NCBI RefSeq assembly: GCF_009870825.1
Contig: NZ_WTWY01000007.1
Span: forward strand, 270,799-334,798
Reading direction: 5' to 3'
DNA: 64,000 nucleotides
Source: Paenibacillus sp. USDA918EY
GTDB lineage: Bacteria > Bacillota > Bacilli > Paenibacillales > Paenibacillaceae
This document shows positions 43,486 to 53,068 of the stretch, in pieces. The position numbers were made by a program, and so were the translations under genes. The notes under the pieces are model-generated. The model ran no database searches, had not been told where the DNA came from, and saw only the letters and a list, made by a program, of their open reading frames with translations. The stretch's first letter is position 1; every line of letters begins with the position of its first letter.

Positions 43486-44205
43486 TTATAATGGGAACTT
43501 CAAAGCTGTCCCCGCTTTGCGCGGATACTTCCCCGGCGTCCCTGCCGTTTTGTCGATGATGACAATATGGCGCTCGGACTCCTCAACCGGAAGCGTAAAA
43601 CGCTCTACGCGCCGCAGCTTGCCTTTTAACTCCTTAAGGCTGCGGGGGGCTTCCTTAATCTCCTCATCCGGGCTGCTTCCCTTCATCGCTGCGAATACGC
43701 CGCCAACCTTGGCATAAGGCAGACAGAATTCATTCAGTACGGTAAGCTTGGCGACCGCTCTGGCCGTCACGAGATCGTAGTGATCCCGATGTTCCGGCTT
43801 GCGCGCCCAATCCTCCGCCCTTCCGTGCAAAAGCTGAACTTGTTCCAGACCCGTTTGCTCCACGACATGTTTCAAAAAATTAATCCGTTTGTTCAGCGAA
43901 TCAATAATCGTCAACTGCAGATGCGGAAAACAGATTTTCAGCGGAATGCCGGGAAAGCCGGCTCCGGAGCCAATGTCCGCCATCGTTCGAATCTCGTTCA
44001 TATCGATATAAAAAGCAAGCGAAATCGAATCGTAAAAATGCTTCGTATACACCTGTTCCCGTTCCGTAATGCCGGTCAGGTTCATTTTTTCATTCCACTC
44101 GACAAGCTCTTTATAGTAGGTTTCAAATTGATCCAGTTGGGCCGGGGTTACCTTGATCCCCTTTTCTTGCAGACGTAACGCAAAAGCTTCTTGTATTTGA
44201 TCCAT
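43486..44205 (-). CDS. rsmG: 16S rRNA (guanine-N7) methyltransferase RsmG
   Basis: Methylates N7 of G527 (E. coli numbering) in 16S rRNA; 239 aa. The SAM site is MADIGSGAGFPGIPLKI (about 70-86), preceded by NLTGI and YTKHFYDS and followed by the SLNKRINFL and VTARAVAKL motifs. Last gene of mnmE-mnmG-rsmG, two bases after mnmG. Loss of the enzyme gives low-level streptomycin resistance in several bacteria. Confidence 0.97.
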   Translation of the reverse strand: MDQIQEAFALRLQEKGIKVTPAQLDQFETYYKELVEWNEKMNLTGITEREQVYTKHFYDSISLAFYIDMNEIRTMADIGSGAGFPGIPLKICFPHLQLTIIDSLNKRINFLKHVVEQTGLEQVQLLHGRAEDWARKPEHRDHYDLVTARAVAKLTVLNEFCLPYAKVGGVFAAMKGSSPDEEIKEAPRSLKELKGKLRRVERFTLPVEESERHIVIIDKTAGTPGKYPRKAGTALKFPL

Positions 44206-44207
44206 AG

Positions 44208-46094
44208 TTAACCTCTTGCAGCCGTTACCCGGTTATAGTGCTCCAGATAAACCAGCAGGATGGAAATGTCCGCAGGCGTAACCCCGGAGATGCGGGAAGC
44301 CTGGCCGATGGACAACGGACGGATGCTGGACAGCTTTTGACGCGCTTCGATGGCGATGCCTTCGATTTCGTTGTAATCGATTGTCTCCGGAATCTTCTTC
44401 TTATCCATCTTTTTCAGACGTTCCACATGAATCAGCTGCTTTTCGATATATCCGGCATATTTGATTTGAATCTCCACTTGCTCTTTCATTTCTTCGGTCA
44501 GTTCAAACGGAGACGGCGAAATTTCTTCGATATCGTCATGGCTGACTTCCGGACGGCGCAAAATCGTCAGCAAATTGCTTCCATCCTGGATCGGCGCCGA
44601 ACCTACCCGTTCGAGCATCGCATTCACATGCGAAGGCCCGACCTTGGTCGATTTCAAACGTTCGATTTCTTGTTCTACCTTCTGCTTTTTGTCCAGGAAT
44701 TTGGCATATCTTTCATCGGAAATGAGGCCAATTTCATGTCCAAGCGGCGTCAAGCGGAGATCCGCGTTGTCATGACGCAGCAGCAGGCGGTATTCCGCAC
44801 GCGACGTCAGCAGACGGTAAGGTTCATTCGTGCCTTTCGTGACCAGATCGTCAATCAGGACGCCGATATACCCTTGCGAACGGTCCAAAATGACAGGCTC
44901 CTTGCCTTGCACGCGGCGTGCCGCGTTAATGCCCGCCATGATTCCTTGCCCCGCGGCTTCTTCGTAACCGGAAGTACCATTGATTTGTCCGGCCGTAAAC
45001 AGTCCGGGAATCAGCTTGGTTTCCAGGGAAGGCCATAGTTGGGTCGGAACAACCGCGTCGTATTCGATCGCATAACCGTTGCGCATCATTTCCACTTTTT
45101 CCAATCCCGGGATCGAACGCAGCATCGCGAGCTGAACATCCTCCGGCATACTGGTGGACAGTCCTTGGACATAATATTCGGAGGTGTTTTTGCCTTCCGG
45201 TTCAAGGAAAATCTGATGTTTCGGCTTGTCGCTGAAACGAACGATTTTGTCTTCGATGGATGGGCAATAACGCGGACCCGTTCCTTCGATAATGCCGGAG
45301 AACATCGGTGCCCGGTGCAGGTTGGCATTAATGATTTCATGCGTTTGGGCCGACGTATACGTCAGCCAGCAAGGAAGCTGCTCATTGTCGGAGCTTTCGG
45401 TTTCATAAGAGAAAAACTTCGGCTTTTCGTCTCCGGGCTGAATTTCGGTCTTGGAAAAATCGATCGTCGATTTATGCACGCGCGGAGGCGTTCCCGTCTT
45501 GAAGCGAACGAGCTTAAAGCCCAACTCGCGCAGATTTTCGGCCAATTTGATCGATGGCTGCTGGTTGTTCGGACCGCTTTCGTACGTCATTTCGCCCATG
45601 ATGACTTTACCGCGCAGGTAGGTGCCAGTCGTCAAAACCACCGATTTGGCACGGTATGCGGTACCGGTCTTTGTAATGACGCCAACGCATACGCCGTCTT
45701 CAACGATCAGCTCTTCGACCATGCCCTGGCGCATCGTCAAGTTCGGCTCTTTCTCCATCGTTTCTTTCATCGTATGCTGATACAGGAATTTGTCCGCTTG
45801 AGCACGCAGCGCGTGGACGGCCGGTCCTTTCCCCGTATTCAGCATGCGCATTTGAATATAAGTTTTATCAATGTTGCGTCCCATTTCGCCGCCGAGCGCG
45901 TCGATTTCACGAACGACATGGCCTTTGGCCGGGCCGCCGATCGACGGGTTGCACGGCATAAAAGCAACCATGTCCAGGTTGATCGTGATCATCAGCGTGC
46001 TGGATCCCATGCGGGCCGCGGCAAGAGCCGCTTCGCAGCCGGCATGGCCGGCGCCGATGACGATGACATCAAAACTGCCGCCATCAAAACTCAT
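44208..46094 (-). CDS. mnmG: tRNA uridine 5-carboxymethylaminomethyl enzyme MnmG
   Basis: FAD-dependent subunit that, with MnmE, modifies wobble U34 of certain tRNAs; 628 aa. The FAD fold [17 protein letters not shown] is at residues 13-29, followed by [22 protein letters not shown] and [12 protein letters not shown]. The C-terminal helical domain for tRNA and MnmE contact includes [25 protein letters not shown]. It lies 68 bases after mnmE on the minus strand. Confidence 0.98.
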   Translation of the reverse strand: MSFDGGSFDVIVIGAGHAGCEAALAAARMGSSTLMITINLDMVAFMPCNPSIGGPAKGHVVREIDALGGEMGRNIDKTYIQMRMLNTGKGPAVHALRAQADKFLYQHTMKETMEKEPNLTMRQGMVEELIVEDGVCVGVITKTGTAYRAKSVVLTTGTYLRGKVIMGEMTYESGPNNQQPSIKLAENLRELGFKLVRFKTGTPPRVHKSTIDFSKTEIQPGDEKPKFFSYETESSDNEQLPCWLTYTSAQTHEIINANLHRAPMFSGIIEGTGPRYCPSIEDKIVRFSDKPKHQIFLEPEGKNTSEYYVQGLSTSMPEDVQLAMLRSIPGLEKVEMMRNGYAIEYDAVVPTQLWPSLETKLIPGLFTAGQINGTSGYEEAAGQGIMAGINAARRVQGKEPVILDRSQGYIGVLIDDLVTKGTNEPYRLLTSRAEYRLLLRHDNADLRLTPLGHEIGLISDERYAKFLDKKQKVEQEIERLKSTKVGPSHVNAMLERVGSAPIQDGSNLLTILRRPEVSHDDIEEISPSPFELTEEMKEQVEIQIKYAGYIEKQLIHVERLKKMDKKKIPETIDYNEIEGIAIEARQKLSSIRPLSIGQASRISGVTPADISILLVYLEHYNRVTAARG

Positions 46095-46162
46095 GTTAAA
46101 AACCTCCTTTTATTTTTGAACTTTAAAATTTGATATATTCCCAGGACGGATGCCATCCATCC

Positions 46163-47539
46163 TTATTTGCCTAAGCAGAATTGCGAGAAAATCTGATCCA
46201 ACAGCGATTCCGACGCCGTATCCCCGATAATTTCGCCCAGCTGCTCCCATGCGAGCCGGACATCGATCTGGATCATGTCGATCGGGATAAGCTGTTCGGC
46301 TGCGTCATAAGCATCCTGGAGCGATTTATGCGCTTTTTTCAACAAAGCGATATGGCGCACGTTGCTGACATACGTCAAATCCCCGGTTTCGATGCTGCCG
46401 CTGAAAAAGAGCTGCGAAATCGCCGCTTCCAGCGCATCGACGCCTTCTTGGGCTTTTACGGACATCGGCACGATCAAATCCTCCGAATAATAACGCAAAA
46501 GAATGTCTTTATCGAGCTGTTGAGGTAAGTCCATTTTATTCATAATGACGATGGATTGTCTACCGCGGATTTGTTCCATTAATTCCAGTTCGTCTTCATG
46601 CAGCGGCTCGCTCGCATTCAGAACCAGCAAAATCAGATCGGCCTCGGTTACCGCATGTTTGGAACGTTCCACCCCGATCCGTTCGACGACGTCCATCGTT
46701 TCGCGGATCCCGGCCGTATCCAGCAGCTTGAGCGGAATGTTGTTGATCGTAACGAATTCCTCAATGACGTCCCGCGTCGTTCCCGGTATATCCGTCACGA
46801 TGGCGCGGTTCGTATGGGCCAAGGTATTCAGGAGCGAGGATTTCCCCACATTCGGGCGTCCGACGATGGCCGTCGTAATCCCTTCGCGCAAAATTTTGCC
46901 CTGTTCGGCCGTCTTCAGCAGCTTCGTGATGCCCTGCATCACTTCCGTGCTTTTTTCTTTGATGAATTCAGCTGTTAAAGATTCCACGTCATGTTCCGGA
47001 TAATCGATGTTCACTTCGATATGCGCCAGCGTTTCCACCAGCGTATGACGCAGTTTCTTGATTTGATCCGAAAGCTGTCCCTCCACCTGTTTCAAGGCGA
47101 CGGAGAATGCCCGGTCCGATTTCGAACGGATGAGGTCGATAACCGCCTCCGCCTGCGACAGGTCGATCCGGCCATTGAGGAAAGCGCGTTTCGTGAACTC
47201 GCCCGGCTCGGCCAGACGGATGTCCTGCTGGAGCAGCAAATCCATGACCCTTTTAACGGAAATGACGCCTCCGTGCGTGCTGATCTCCACAACATCCTCT
47301 GTCGTAAAAGAACGCGGAGCCCGCATGACCGTCACAAGCACCTCTTCGATCCGTTCGTCCCGTTCCGGATCCACGATATGTCCGTAATGCACGGTATGGC
47401 TTTCCGCCTCCGTCAGCTTCGTTTTGCTGCGAAAAATGTTCCCCACTTCCGCAATGGAGTCGGGGCCGCTCACGCGGATCACGGCGATGCCCGCTTCTCC
47501 CACGGCCGTCGAAATGGCCGCGATTGTATCGCTTAACAC
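46163..47539 (-). CDS. mnmE: tRNA modification GTPase MnmE
   Basis: GTPase partner of MnmG, 458 aa. The N-terminal folate-binding domain starts [25 protein letters not shown]. The inserted G domain has [32 protein letters not shown] and NKMD. The C-terminus FCLGK carries the Cys of the conserved C(I/L/V)GK motif. GTG start at 47539 with AGAGGTG just upstream; the frame stays open for 38 more codons that do not resemble the family. Confidence 0.97.
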   Translation of the reverse strand: MLSDTIAAISTAVGEAGIAVIRVSGPDSIAEVGNIFRSKTKLTEAESHTVHYGHIVDPERDERIEEVLVTVMRAPRSFTTEDVVEISTHGGVISVKRVMDLLLQQDIRLAEPGEFTKRAFLNGRIDLSQAEAVIDLIRSKSDRAFSVALKQVEGQLSDQIKKLRHTLVETLAHIEVNIDYPEHDVESLTAEFIKEKSTEVMQGITKLLKTAEQGKILREGITTAIVGRPNVGKSSLLNTLAHTNRAIVTDIPGTTRDVIEEFVTINNIPLKLLDTAGIRETMDVVERIGVERSKHAVTEADLILLVLNASEPLHEDELELMEQIRGRQSIVIMNKMDLPQQLDKDILLRYYSEDLIVPMSVKAQEGVDALEAAISQLFFSGSIETGDLTYVSNVRHIALLKKAHKSLQDAYDAAEQLIPIDMIQIDVRLAWEQLGEIIGDTASESLLDQIFSQFCLGK

Positions 47540-47758
47540 GTTACTCACCTCTTCCTTCCTCTTCCTCATTCTGGTCGCTTTCTTTACTTCTACTCTACCC
47601 GGTTTAGGAAAAATAAAGACTCGCGGATAGACTCTTATCTCGGGATTTTGCAAAATTCGATTCCGGCCGCTCCCTGGTCCAATATATAGATGAACGAAAC
47701 CGTTTCGCCCTATACATTGCTGTTGGAACTTTGGATTTTTACAACATCCTCATCTACG

Positions 47759-47806
47759 AAAAAAGCAATGACTTCATCAGCTGCAACAGCTGAATAAAGT
47801 CATTGC
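47759..47806 (-). terminator. Terminator of rnpA-yidC-jag
   Basis: Long hairpin GCAATGACTT...CAGCTG/CAGCTG...AAGTCATTGC (47765-47806) followed by six T on the minus strand, 42 bases past the jag stop. Confidence 0.88.
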
Positions 47807-47847
47807 ACATCATCTACGTCATAGGACAATCTATAAGTCCCCGGGCA

Positions 47848-48570
47848 TCAAAAATCCCGTTGCTTTAATGTGATGACGATACGCCGATTCGGCTCTTCCC
47901 CTTTGCTGAATGTCTTCACCTGCGGATGATCCTGCAGTTTGGAGTGGATCACCTTCCGCTCCTGCGGAGACATCGGTTCGAGGACAACTTCCTTGCCGGA
48001 GCGGATGACGCGGCCCGCAAGCCGGTCCGCCAGCTCCTCCAGCGTTTTTTTGCGCCGTTCGCGGAAATTTTCGGCATTCAGCACGATGCGGATGTAACTT
48101 CCGGAATAGCGGTTGGCCACGATGTTGGCCAGGTACTGCAAGGCGTCGAGGGTTTGCCCCCTCCTGCCGATCACAAGGCCCAAATCAGGACCGAAAATAT
48201 GAAGCGTCGTGACATCTTTCGCATGCTGCACGTCGACGGTGACGTCCAGACCCATGCTTTTGCCGACATCTTTAATGAATCGTACGGCTTCTTCATAAGG
48301 ATCATGTTCTTCAACTTGCTCTGCAGGCTCCGGCTCAGCCGGGTCTAATGGCAAGGATGTTGCCGTCTCGACTGGAATGGTTTCGGGTTCCGGCTCGGGC
48401 AGCAGCGTCAGCTCCACCTTCGCTTCCTTGACACCAATCAGTCCCAGGAATCCTTTTGACGGCTGCGTTACGATATTGACCGATACCCGGTCCTGGCTTA
48501 CCCCGAGCTGGGCCAGCCCTTGTCTTACAGCTTCTTCAACGGTTTTTCCTGATACGACGACTTTGCTCAT
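47848..48570 (-). CDS. jag: RNA-binding protein Jag/KhpB (SpoIIIJ-associated)
   Basis: RNA-binding protein of 240 aa linked to YidC and cell-division control. Domains: Jag-N (1-52, KVVVSGKTVEEAVRQGLAQLGV), an acidic linker rich in Glu/Pro (about 55-95), a KH domain (LGLVIGRRGQTLDALQYLANIV) and an R3H domain (about 175-238, EPMSPQERKVIHSKLQDHPQVKTFSKGEEPNRRIVI). Its ATG overlaps the yidC stop by four bases. Confidence 0.96.
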   Translation of the reverse strand: MSKVVVSGKTVEEAVRQGLAQLGVSQDRVSVNIVTQPSKGFLGLIGVKEAKVELTLLPEPEPETIPVETATSLPLDPAEPEPAEQVEEHDPYEEAVRFIKDVGKSMGLDVTVDVQHAKDVTTLHIFGPDLGLVIGRRGQTLDALQYLANIVANRYSGSYIRIVLNAENFRERRKKTLEELADRLAGRVIRSGKEVVLEPMSPQERKVIHSKLQDHPQVKTFSKGEEPNRRIVITLKQRDF

Positions 48571-49469
48571 TTAGACTTTTTGGCCCCCTTTTTGCCTTTT
48601 CCCGCATTTCCTTTGTTGCCTTGGCTTTTGTTATTGCCGCCCTTGGCAGGGTTTCCGCCTTTAGCGTTGCCGCTGCCGGCAGAGGATACGGCCGCCACGG
48701 TGGCACCCGGTCTTTTGCGGTACAGGAAGTAGTTCTGCACGATCGTATACAGGTTACTGAAGAACCAGTACAGAGGAAGCGCGGACGGGAACTGATAGGA
48801 CATGAAGAAAATCAGCACCGGATACACGAACATCATGAACTGCATGGCCCCTTGCTGCGGGGTCGGGTTCATCCGCATCATCATCCACGTTTGCAGGAAC
48901 GTCGTCGCCGCGGCCAGAATAGGCAAAATGAATGTATGGTCCGGCTTTCCGAGCTGAAGCCACATGAATGAGTGTCCATACAAATCCTTATTATGAATAA
49001 TCGAGTTATAGAGAGCGATAAATACGGGCATTTGCACGATCAGCGGCAAACATCCCGCCATCGGATTAACCTTATTTTCCTGGAACAAGCGCATCGTTTC
49101 CTGCTGCTGCTTTTCCGGATTATCTTTGTACTTCTCTTTGATTTTGGCAAGCTCAGGCTGAATCGCCTGCATCGCTTTCGAGCTTCGGACCTGCTTGATC
49201 GACAGCGGCAAAATGATCGTCCGCACGATGATCACCATCACAAGGACGGCCAGTCCATATTCGCCGTTAAACCAATGAGCAAACGTATCGAGCGCATACG
49301 AGAAATAATAAACGACGTTTCTCTGCCAGAAACTGCCGCTGTTTCTCATATCTTCGGTCGTATACTGTACCGAACTGGAACTGCACGCCGATAACACCAT
49401 GACTGCTAGCAGCAATACTGCCGTGAGGAGGATCCATTTCCTGCCTCGTCTCGTCTTGAATAGCGACAC
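48567..49469 (-). CDS. yidC: Membrane protein insertase YidC/SpoIIIJ
   Basis: Inserts proteins into the cytoplasmic membrane, alone or with Sec; 300 aa. The signal peptide ends with a lipobox (MVLSACSS), so it is a lipoprotein. Five membrane segments follow, with the hydrophilic-groove Arg in VIIVRTIILPLSIKQVRSSKAM. It has NPMAGCLPLIVQMPVFIALY and a Gly/Lys-rich cytoplasmic tail (GKGKKGAKKSK). The GTG at 49469 with GAGAGGGG seven bases upstream is preferred over an open frame 14 codons longer. It lies between rnpA and jag. Confidence 0.96.
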   Translation of the reverse strand: MSLFKTRRGRKWILLTAVLLLAVMVLSACSSSSVQYTTEDMRNSGSFWQRNVVYYFSYALDTFAHWFNGEYGLAVLVMVIIVRTIILPLSIKQVRSSKAMQAIQPELAKIKEKYKDNPEKQQQETMRLFQENKVNPMAGCLPLIVQMPVFIALYNSIIHNKDLYGHSFMWLQLGKPDHTFILPILAAATTFLQTWMMMRMNPTPQQGAMQFMMFVYPVLIFFMSYQFPSALPLYWFFSNLYTIVQNYFLYRKRPGATVAAVSSAGSGNAKGGNPAKGGNNKSQGNKGNAGKGKKGAKKSK

Positions 49470-49542
49470 TTCATAACCCCTCTCTGGACACTTCCGTTCA
49501 ACGTAAATCATACCATAAACAATTGGACAAAGAAACCAGCTT

Positions 49543-49893
49543 TCACCGGGCCGGCGGCCGCAGCAGCGACGCTTTTCTCAGCACGTGAAGCACGCTTTTT
49601 TCCAAATCCTTGTACGACATATCCAAGGCGCCCTTCCGCACAATAAACACAAGATCCACATGCTCGATCAGCTTGTCCTCATGATGACGAACGATTTCCT
49701 TCACGAGCCGGCGCATCCGGTTGCGGACAACGGCATTGCCCACCTTTTTGCTGACGGAAATTCCTACGCGAAATTTCTCTACCTCTTTTTTGCGGAACCA
49801 GTACACGACAAACTGGTGGTTCGCAAAAGACTTTCCATGTCGATATACGCGGCTAAAGTCCGCGCGGTTTCGTAAACGTAAACTTTTATGCAA
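49543..49893 (-). CDS. rnpA: Ribonuclease P protein component
   Basis: Protein subunit of RNase P, which removes tRNA 5' leaders; 116 aa. Conserved parts are LRNRADFSRVYRHGKSF, FRVGISVSKKVGNAVVRNRMRRLVKEIVR and DLVFIVRKGA. Start codon is TTG with AGGGGA upstream. Unlike the usual arrangement it is separated from rpmH by almost 700 bases that include the rpmH terminator, so it needs its own promoter. Confidence 0.96.
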   Translation of the reverse strand: MHKSLRLRNRADFSRVYRHGKSFANHQFVVYWFRKKEVEKFRVGISVSKKVGNAVVRNRMRRLVKEIVRHHEDKLIEHVDLVFIVRKGALDMSYKDLEKSVLHVLRKASLLRPPAR

Positions 49894-50551
49894 CCCGATC
49901 CCCTGCCTGCTTCTGCCGCCCGGTATGCTCAGGCGATCATTTCTTGATAATAAGCATGAAGAAAATTAAGAAAGCGAGGGCCGCGTTCAGCGGAAGCCTA
50001 TTCCCCCGATCAACCGATCCCTTAGCTCCGCTGAAAACCTATTCCATCCTCTTAAAGCATCCTTTTCGATTCTTATCATCATTTCTTTCGATCCAGGATC
50101 CATCCAATCCTTTTATGCGGAAAACGAAGCCTGTCTCAGCATACGGCTCCGCTCCCCGAAACTATAAGAAAAGCGTCTATCCGACGTACTTCCACATAAG
50201 GTAGACCGCGATTAACGGAAGTTTTTCTTGCGATAAAGGCAAGTGAAGGCTCCAAAATTCATACTTTCCTTATATCTTCAAAAAATTTTGCTTCATATAA
50301 TAGTAGAAAAAAACCAACCACTACCTCCGGCACCGACGAAACGCTTTCAGTAAAGTTCAGTGACGATTCGCCGGCCTTCACAAGATCCCTTTGCCCTTCA
50401 ATAAAGAAAACGCATCTATCATTATTGGCATTCCGTCATCCTGATAAACCAGTTCTGCGGGAAAATCTCTTCTCCCTCTTTTTTAAGCGTTTCGCGGTCG
50501 GCCTCCTGCGCCGAATGACGGTTTCAGCCTCGAAAGTCCATCCGATTGAAG
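49894..50551. other. Non-coding interval between rpmH terminator and rnpA
   Basis: About 660 bases with no convincing gene. The rnpA-yidC-jag promoter must be here, but I cannot point to a pair of boxes with confidence. An AT-rich stretch at 50260-50320 is the most likely place. Confidence 0.4.
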
Positions 50552-50577
50552 AAAAAAAGACCACCGCGGTGGTCTTT
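50552..50577 (-). terminator. Terminator of rpmH
   Basis: Perfect palindrome AAAGACCACCGCGGTGGTCTTT (50556-50577) followed by T (50552-50558 complement) on the minus strand, 11 bases past the rpmH stop. Confidence 0.88.
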
Positions 50578-50588
50578 ATGCACGAAAT

Positions 50589-50723
50589 TTACGCACTCAA
50601 TACTTTTCTGCCCTTCTGGCGACGAGCTGCCAGCACTTTACGGCCGTTTTTCGTGCTCATTCTTTTCCGGAAGCCATGTACCTTTTTGCGTTTGCTTACA
50701 TTTGGTTTAAATGTAGGTCTCAT
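50589..50723 (-). CDS. rpmH: Ribosomal protein bL34
   Basis: Large-subunit protein of 44 aa, [18 protein letters not shown]..., with the highly conserved basic sequence [34 protein letters not shown] lies nine bases before the ATG. It marks the left border of the origin next to dnaA. A TTGACA at 50813-50818 (minus) may be part of its promoter but lacks a clear -10 box at the right distance. Confidence 0.97.
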   Translation of the reverse strand: MRPTFKPNVSKRKKVHGFRKRMSTKNGRKVLAARRQKGRKVLSA

Positions 50724-51178
50724 GTATTGCGCACCCCCTTACAGGATTTAAAATAACCTTTATGGTTAATTCATTTTCATTCACACAGAAAATGCCTTTA
50801 TACATTTAACCATGTCAAGGCCCAAAAGTCAACCTGAACCCTTCTCCTATTTATATCGAAGTTCCGTCCGTAAACCCGCCCCCGTTCTCCATATTGATCG
50901 GTCCTCCCTCTTTTATTCGTTTTTTCCCCTTGGAATCGCGTTTCTGGACAGCCATCTTCCGTTCAAAAAATAATAATCCACAAGCCCTCGCAAAGTTTCA
51001 TTTCTTCTATATACAGCAAAAACAGGTCTTGAGTAGAAGTCCTTGTTTTCCACAGACGGTATTCGCCATCGCTCGAAAAAATCCACAGACCCCATTTATC
51101 CACTTGTTCACAAAAACCGCCGCGGATTTCCCTTTTCCGGCACAACCTGTGCACAACTGATTTTCCGTTTTTAGGAAT

Positions 51179-51188
51179 GCTGTCGAAA
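51179..51188. promoter_or_regulatory. Candidate Spo0A box 1
   Basis: GCTGTCGAAA contains the 0A-box core TGTCGAA and matches TTTGTCGAAA at 8 of 10 positions. It lies within the DnaA-box region. Confidence 0.4.
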
Positions 51189-51274
51189 CTTAAACAATTT
51201 ATAAACAATATATAGTGTTGTGAATAGGATTTATACACAACTTATTGAATTTGTGGATAAAATGGACGCATACA

Positions 51275-51303
51275 TTGATAAAAAGGGATTCTTTTGCTAT
51301 GAT
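51275..51303 (+). promoter_or_regulatory. dnaA promoter P1
   Basis: TTGATA (51275-51280), 17-base spacer, TATGAT (51298-51303). Lies 15 bases downstream of a perfect DnaA box. Confidence 0.6.
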
Positions 51304-51317
51304 TATATTACTTTTGG

Positions 51318-51346
51318 TTGTGAATATCTGTTTCCACCCATAATAT
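51318..51346 (+). promoter_or_regulatory. dnaA promoter P2
   Basis: TTGTGA (51318-51323), 17-base spacer, TAATAT (51341-51346), followed 12 bases later by a perfect DnaA box at 51358. Confidence 0.5.
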
Positions 51347-51452
51347 TATCAACAAGCTGTGGATAAACTTGTGAACAATTTTAATTTATCCACTTTTTTT
51401 ATTTTTTTCAAAAGGTGAAACATGGGGATAAAATACTTCACGTTTCATTTTT

Positions 51453-51462
51453 TTTCGACAAT
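51453..51462. promoter_or_regulatory. Candidate Spo0A box 2
   Basis: On the minus strand ATTGTCGAAA, a 9 of 10 match to TTTGTCGAAA, located 59 bases before the dnaA start codon and inside its predicted leader. Confidence 0.45.
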
Positions 51463-51520
51463 TCCACTCAAGTAGCGGAGGCCAAGGCCGCATTTGGAAG
51501 ATTTAAAGGAGTGACAGTTT

Positions 51521-52867
51521 GTGGACAGCCATACTTCCGAATTATGGCAGCAAATCCTATCTATTATTCATACCAAACTCAGCAAGCCGAGCTTCGACAC
51601 CTGGTTTAAAGCAACGAAAGCGATCCATATGAATGACCACTCCATTGTCATTTCCGCGCCTACGACTTTTGCTGTTGAATGGTTGGAAAGCCGCTATACC
51701 AAGCTCGTCAGTTCGACGATCTACGAAGTGCTTGGCAAACAGGTTGACGTGAAATTCGTCATCGAAGAAAACAAGCCAACGGAGGTCGTTCCCCAGCAGC
51801 CCGCTCCAATGCCTCAGGTGGCCCAAGAAGAAGCATTCACCCATATGCTGAATCCGAAATACACCTTTGATACGTTCGTCATTGGATCCGGGAACCGGTT
51901 TGCCCATGCGGCATCGCTCGCCGTCGCCGAGGCGCCGGCCAAAGCGTACAACCCTTTGTTTCTGTACGGAGGGGTCGGGCTGGGAAAAACGCACTTGATG
52001 CATGCGATAGGCCATTACATTCTGGAACATAACCCTGCTAGCCGCGTCGTGTATATTTCTTCCGAGAAATTTACGAATGAATTCATCAACTCCATCCGCG
52101 ACAACCGGGCGGAAAGCTTTCGCAACAAATACCGCAACGTGGACATTCTGCTGATTGACGACATTCAATTCCTGGCTGGGAAGGAATCGACTCAGGAGGA
52201 ATTTTTCCATACATTCAACGCGCTGCATGAGGAACAGAAGCAAATCATCATTTCCAGTGACCGGCCGCCAAAAGAAATTCCGACGCTGGAAGACCGGCTC
52301 CGTTCCCGTTTCGAATGGGGGCTGATCACCGATATTCAGCCGCCGGATTTGGAAACGCGGATCGCCATTCTACGCAAAAAAGCGAAGGCCGAAAACCTCG
52401 ACATCCCGAACGAAGCGATGATGTACATCGCCAACCAGATCGACACGAACATCCGGGAGCTCGAAGGCGCCCTCATTCGGGTCGTCGCCTATTCGTCGCT
52501 GACCAATCAAGACGTCACCACGCATCTTGCTGCCGAAGCGTTGAAGGACATCATTCCTTCCAGCCGTCCGAAAATGATCACCATTCAGGACATTCAGCAG
52601 AAAGTCGGGGAATACTACAATTTGAAGCTCGAAGACTTCAAGGCGCGCAAACGGACGAAAGCCGTCGCCTTTCCGAGGCAAATTGCAATGTATCTCTCAC
52701 GCGAGCTGACGGATTTTTCCCTGCCCAAAATCGGGGAAGCTTTCGGAGGCCGGGACCACACCACGGTGATCCACGCGCACGAAAAAATATCCCAGTCGCT
52801 GAAAACCGACCAGGATCTCTATAAAGTGATCAACAACATTACAGAAAAAATCAAAAACCCGACCTGA
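51521..52867 (+). CDS. dnaA: Chromosomal replication initiator DnaA
   Basis: AAA+ initiator of 448 aa. Domain I (1-80, [23 protein letters not shown]), a Pro/Gln-rich linker (about 88-108), domain III with Walker [10 protein letters not shown], Walker B LLIDDIQF and the initiator motif region [14 protein letters not shown], and domain IV with the DnaA-box-binding signature [18 protein letters not shown] start with AAAGGAG upstream. It loads helicase at oriC and regulates its own gene through the boxes upstream. Confidence 0.99.
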   Translation: MDSHTSELWQQILSIIHTKLSKPSFDTWFKATKAIHMNDHSIVISAPTTFAVEWLESRYTKLVSSTIYEVLGKQVDVKFVIEENKPTEVVPQQPAPMPQVAQEEAFTHMLNPKYTFDTFVIGSGNRFAHAASLAVAEAPAKAYNPLFLYGGVGLGKTHLMHAIGHYILEHNPASRVVYISSEKFTNEFINSIRDNRAESFRNKYRNVDILLIDDIQFLAGKESTQEEFFHTFNALHEEQKQIIISSDRPPKEIPTLEDRLRSRFEWGLITDIQPPDLETRIAILRKKAKAENLDIPNEAMMYIANQIDTNIRELEGALIRVVAYSSLTNQDVTTHLAAEALKDIIPSSRPKMITIQDIQQKVGEYYNLKLEDFKARKRTKAVAFPRQIAMYLSRELTDFSLPKIGEAFGGRDHTTVIHAHEKISQSLKTDQDLYKVINNITEKIKNPT

Positions 52868-52900
52868 ACAAGTTCAAAGCCTATGCACAATCTATACACA

Positions 52901-53002
52901 TGTGGATAGGCTTAATTTATTGAGGTTTTGAGGGCTTATCCACATATTCAGCGTCCCTACTGCTATTACTATGTTTTAAATATAAAAAATATAACCATAA
53001 AA
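52901..53002. promoter_or_regulatory. oriC: oriC part 2: DnaA boxes, DnaA-trio and unwinding region
   Basis: A box at 52901-52909 (minus, TGTGGATAG) and a perfect box at 52936-52944 (plus) are followed by GCGTCC and the trinucleotide series CTA-CTG-CTA-TTA-CTA (52957-52971), then an AT-rich tract (52972-53002). This order of box, GC-rich bases, DnaA-trio and AT-rich DNA is the basal unwinding system described for B. subtilis between dnaA and dnaN. Strand opening is predicted here. Confidence 0.85.
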
Positions 53003-53068
53003 GCTGCGCAAAAGAGGAAGAAGCACCTGAATCCTCCGCCAGCCGAAATTCCTGCTAGGAGTGAAAAG

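Larger units (their letters stand above)
51096..51394. promoter_or_regulatory. oriC: oriC part 1: DnaA-box cluster upstream of dnaA
   Basis: DnaA boxes (consensus TTATCCACA) lie at 51096-51104 (plus, TTATCCACT), 51231-51239 (plus, TTATACACA), 51252-51260 (minus, perfect), 51358-51366 (minus, perfect) and 51386-51394 (plus, TTATCCACT). The region is AT-rich and overlaps the dnaA promoters, so it should serve both initiation and dnaA autoregulation, as in Bacillus. Confidence 0.88.

Noticed and set aside
44419..44434. parS-like sequence CGTTCCACATGAATCA in mnmG
   Set aside because: Three mismatches to parS, including the central CG; the two true sites nearby are exact or perfectly palindromic.
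45106..45117. ATCCCGGGAT as a Noc-binding site
   Set aside because: The outer bases do not match the ATTTCCCGGGAAAT consensus and it lies in coding sequence of mnmG.
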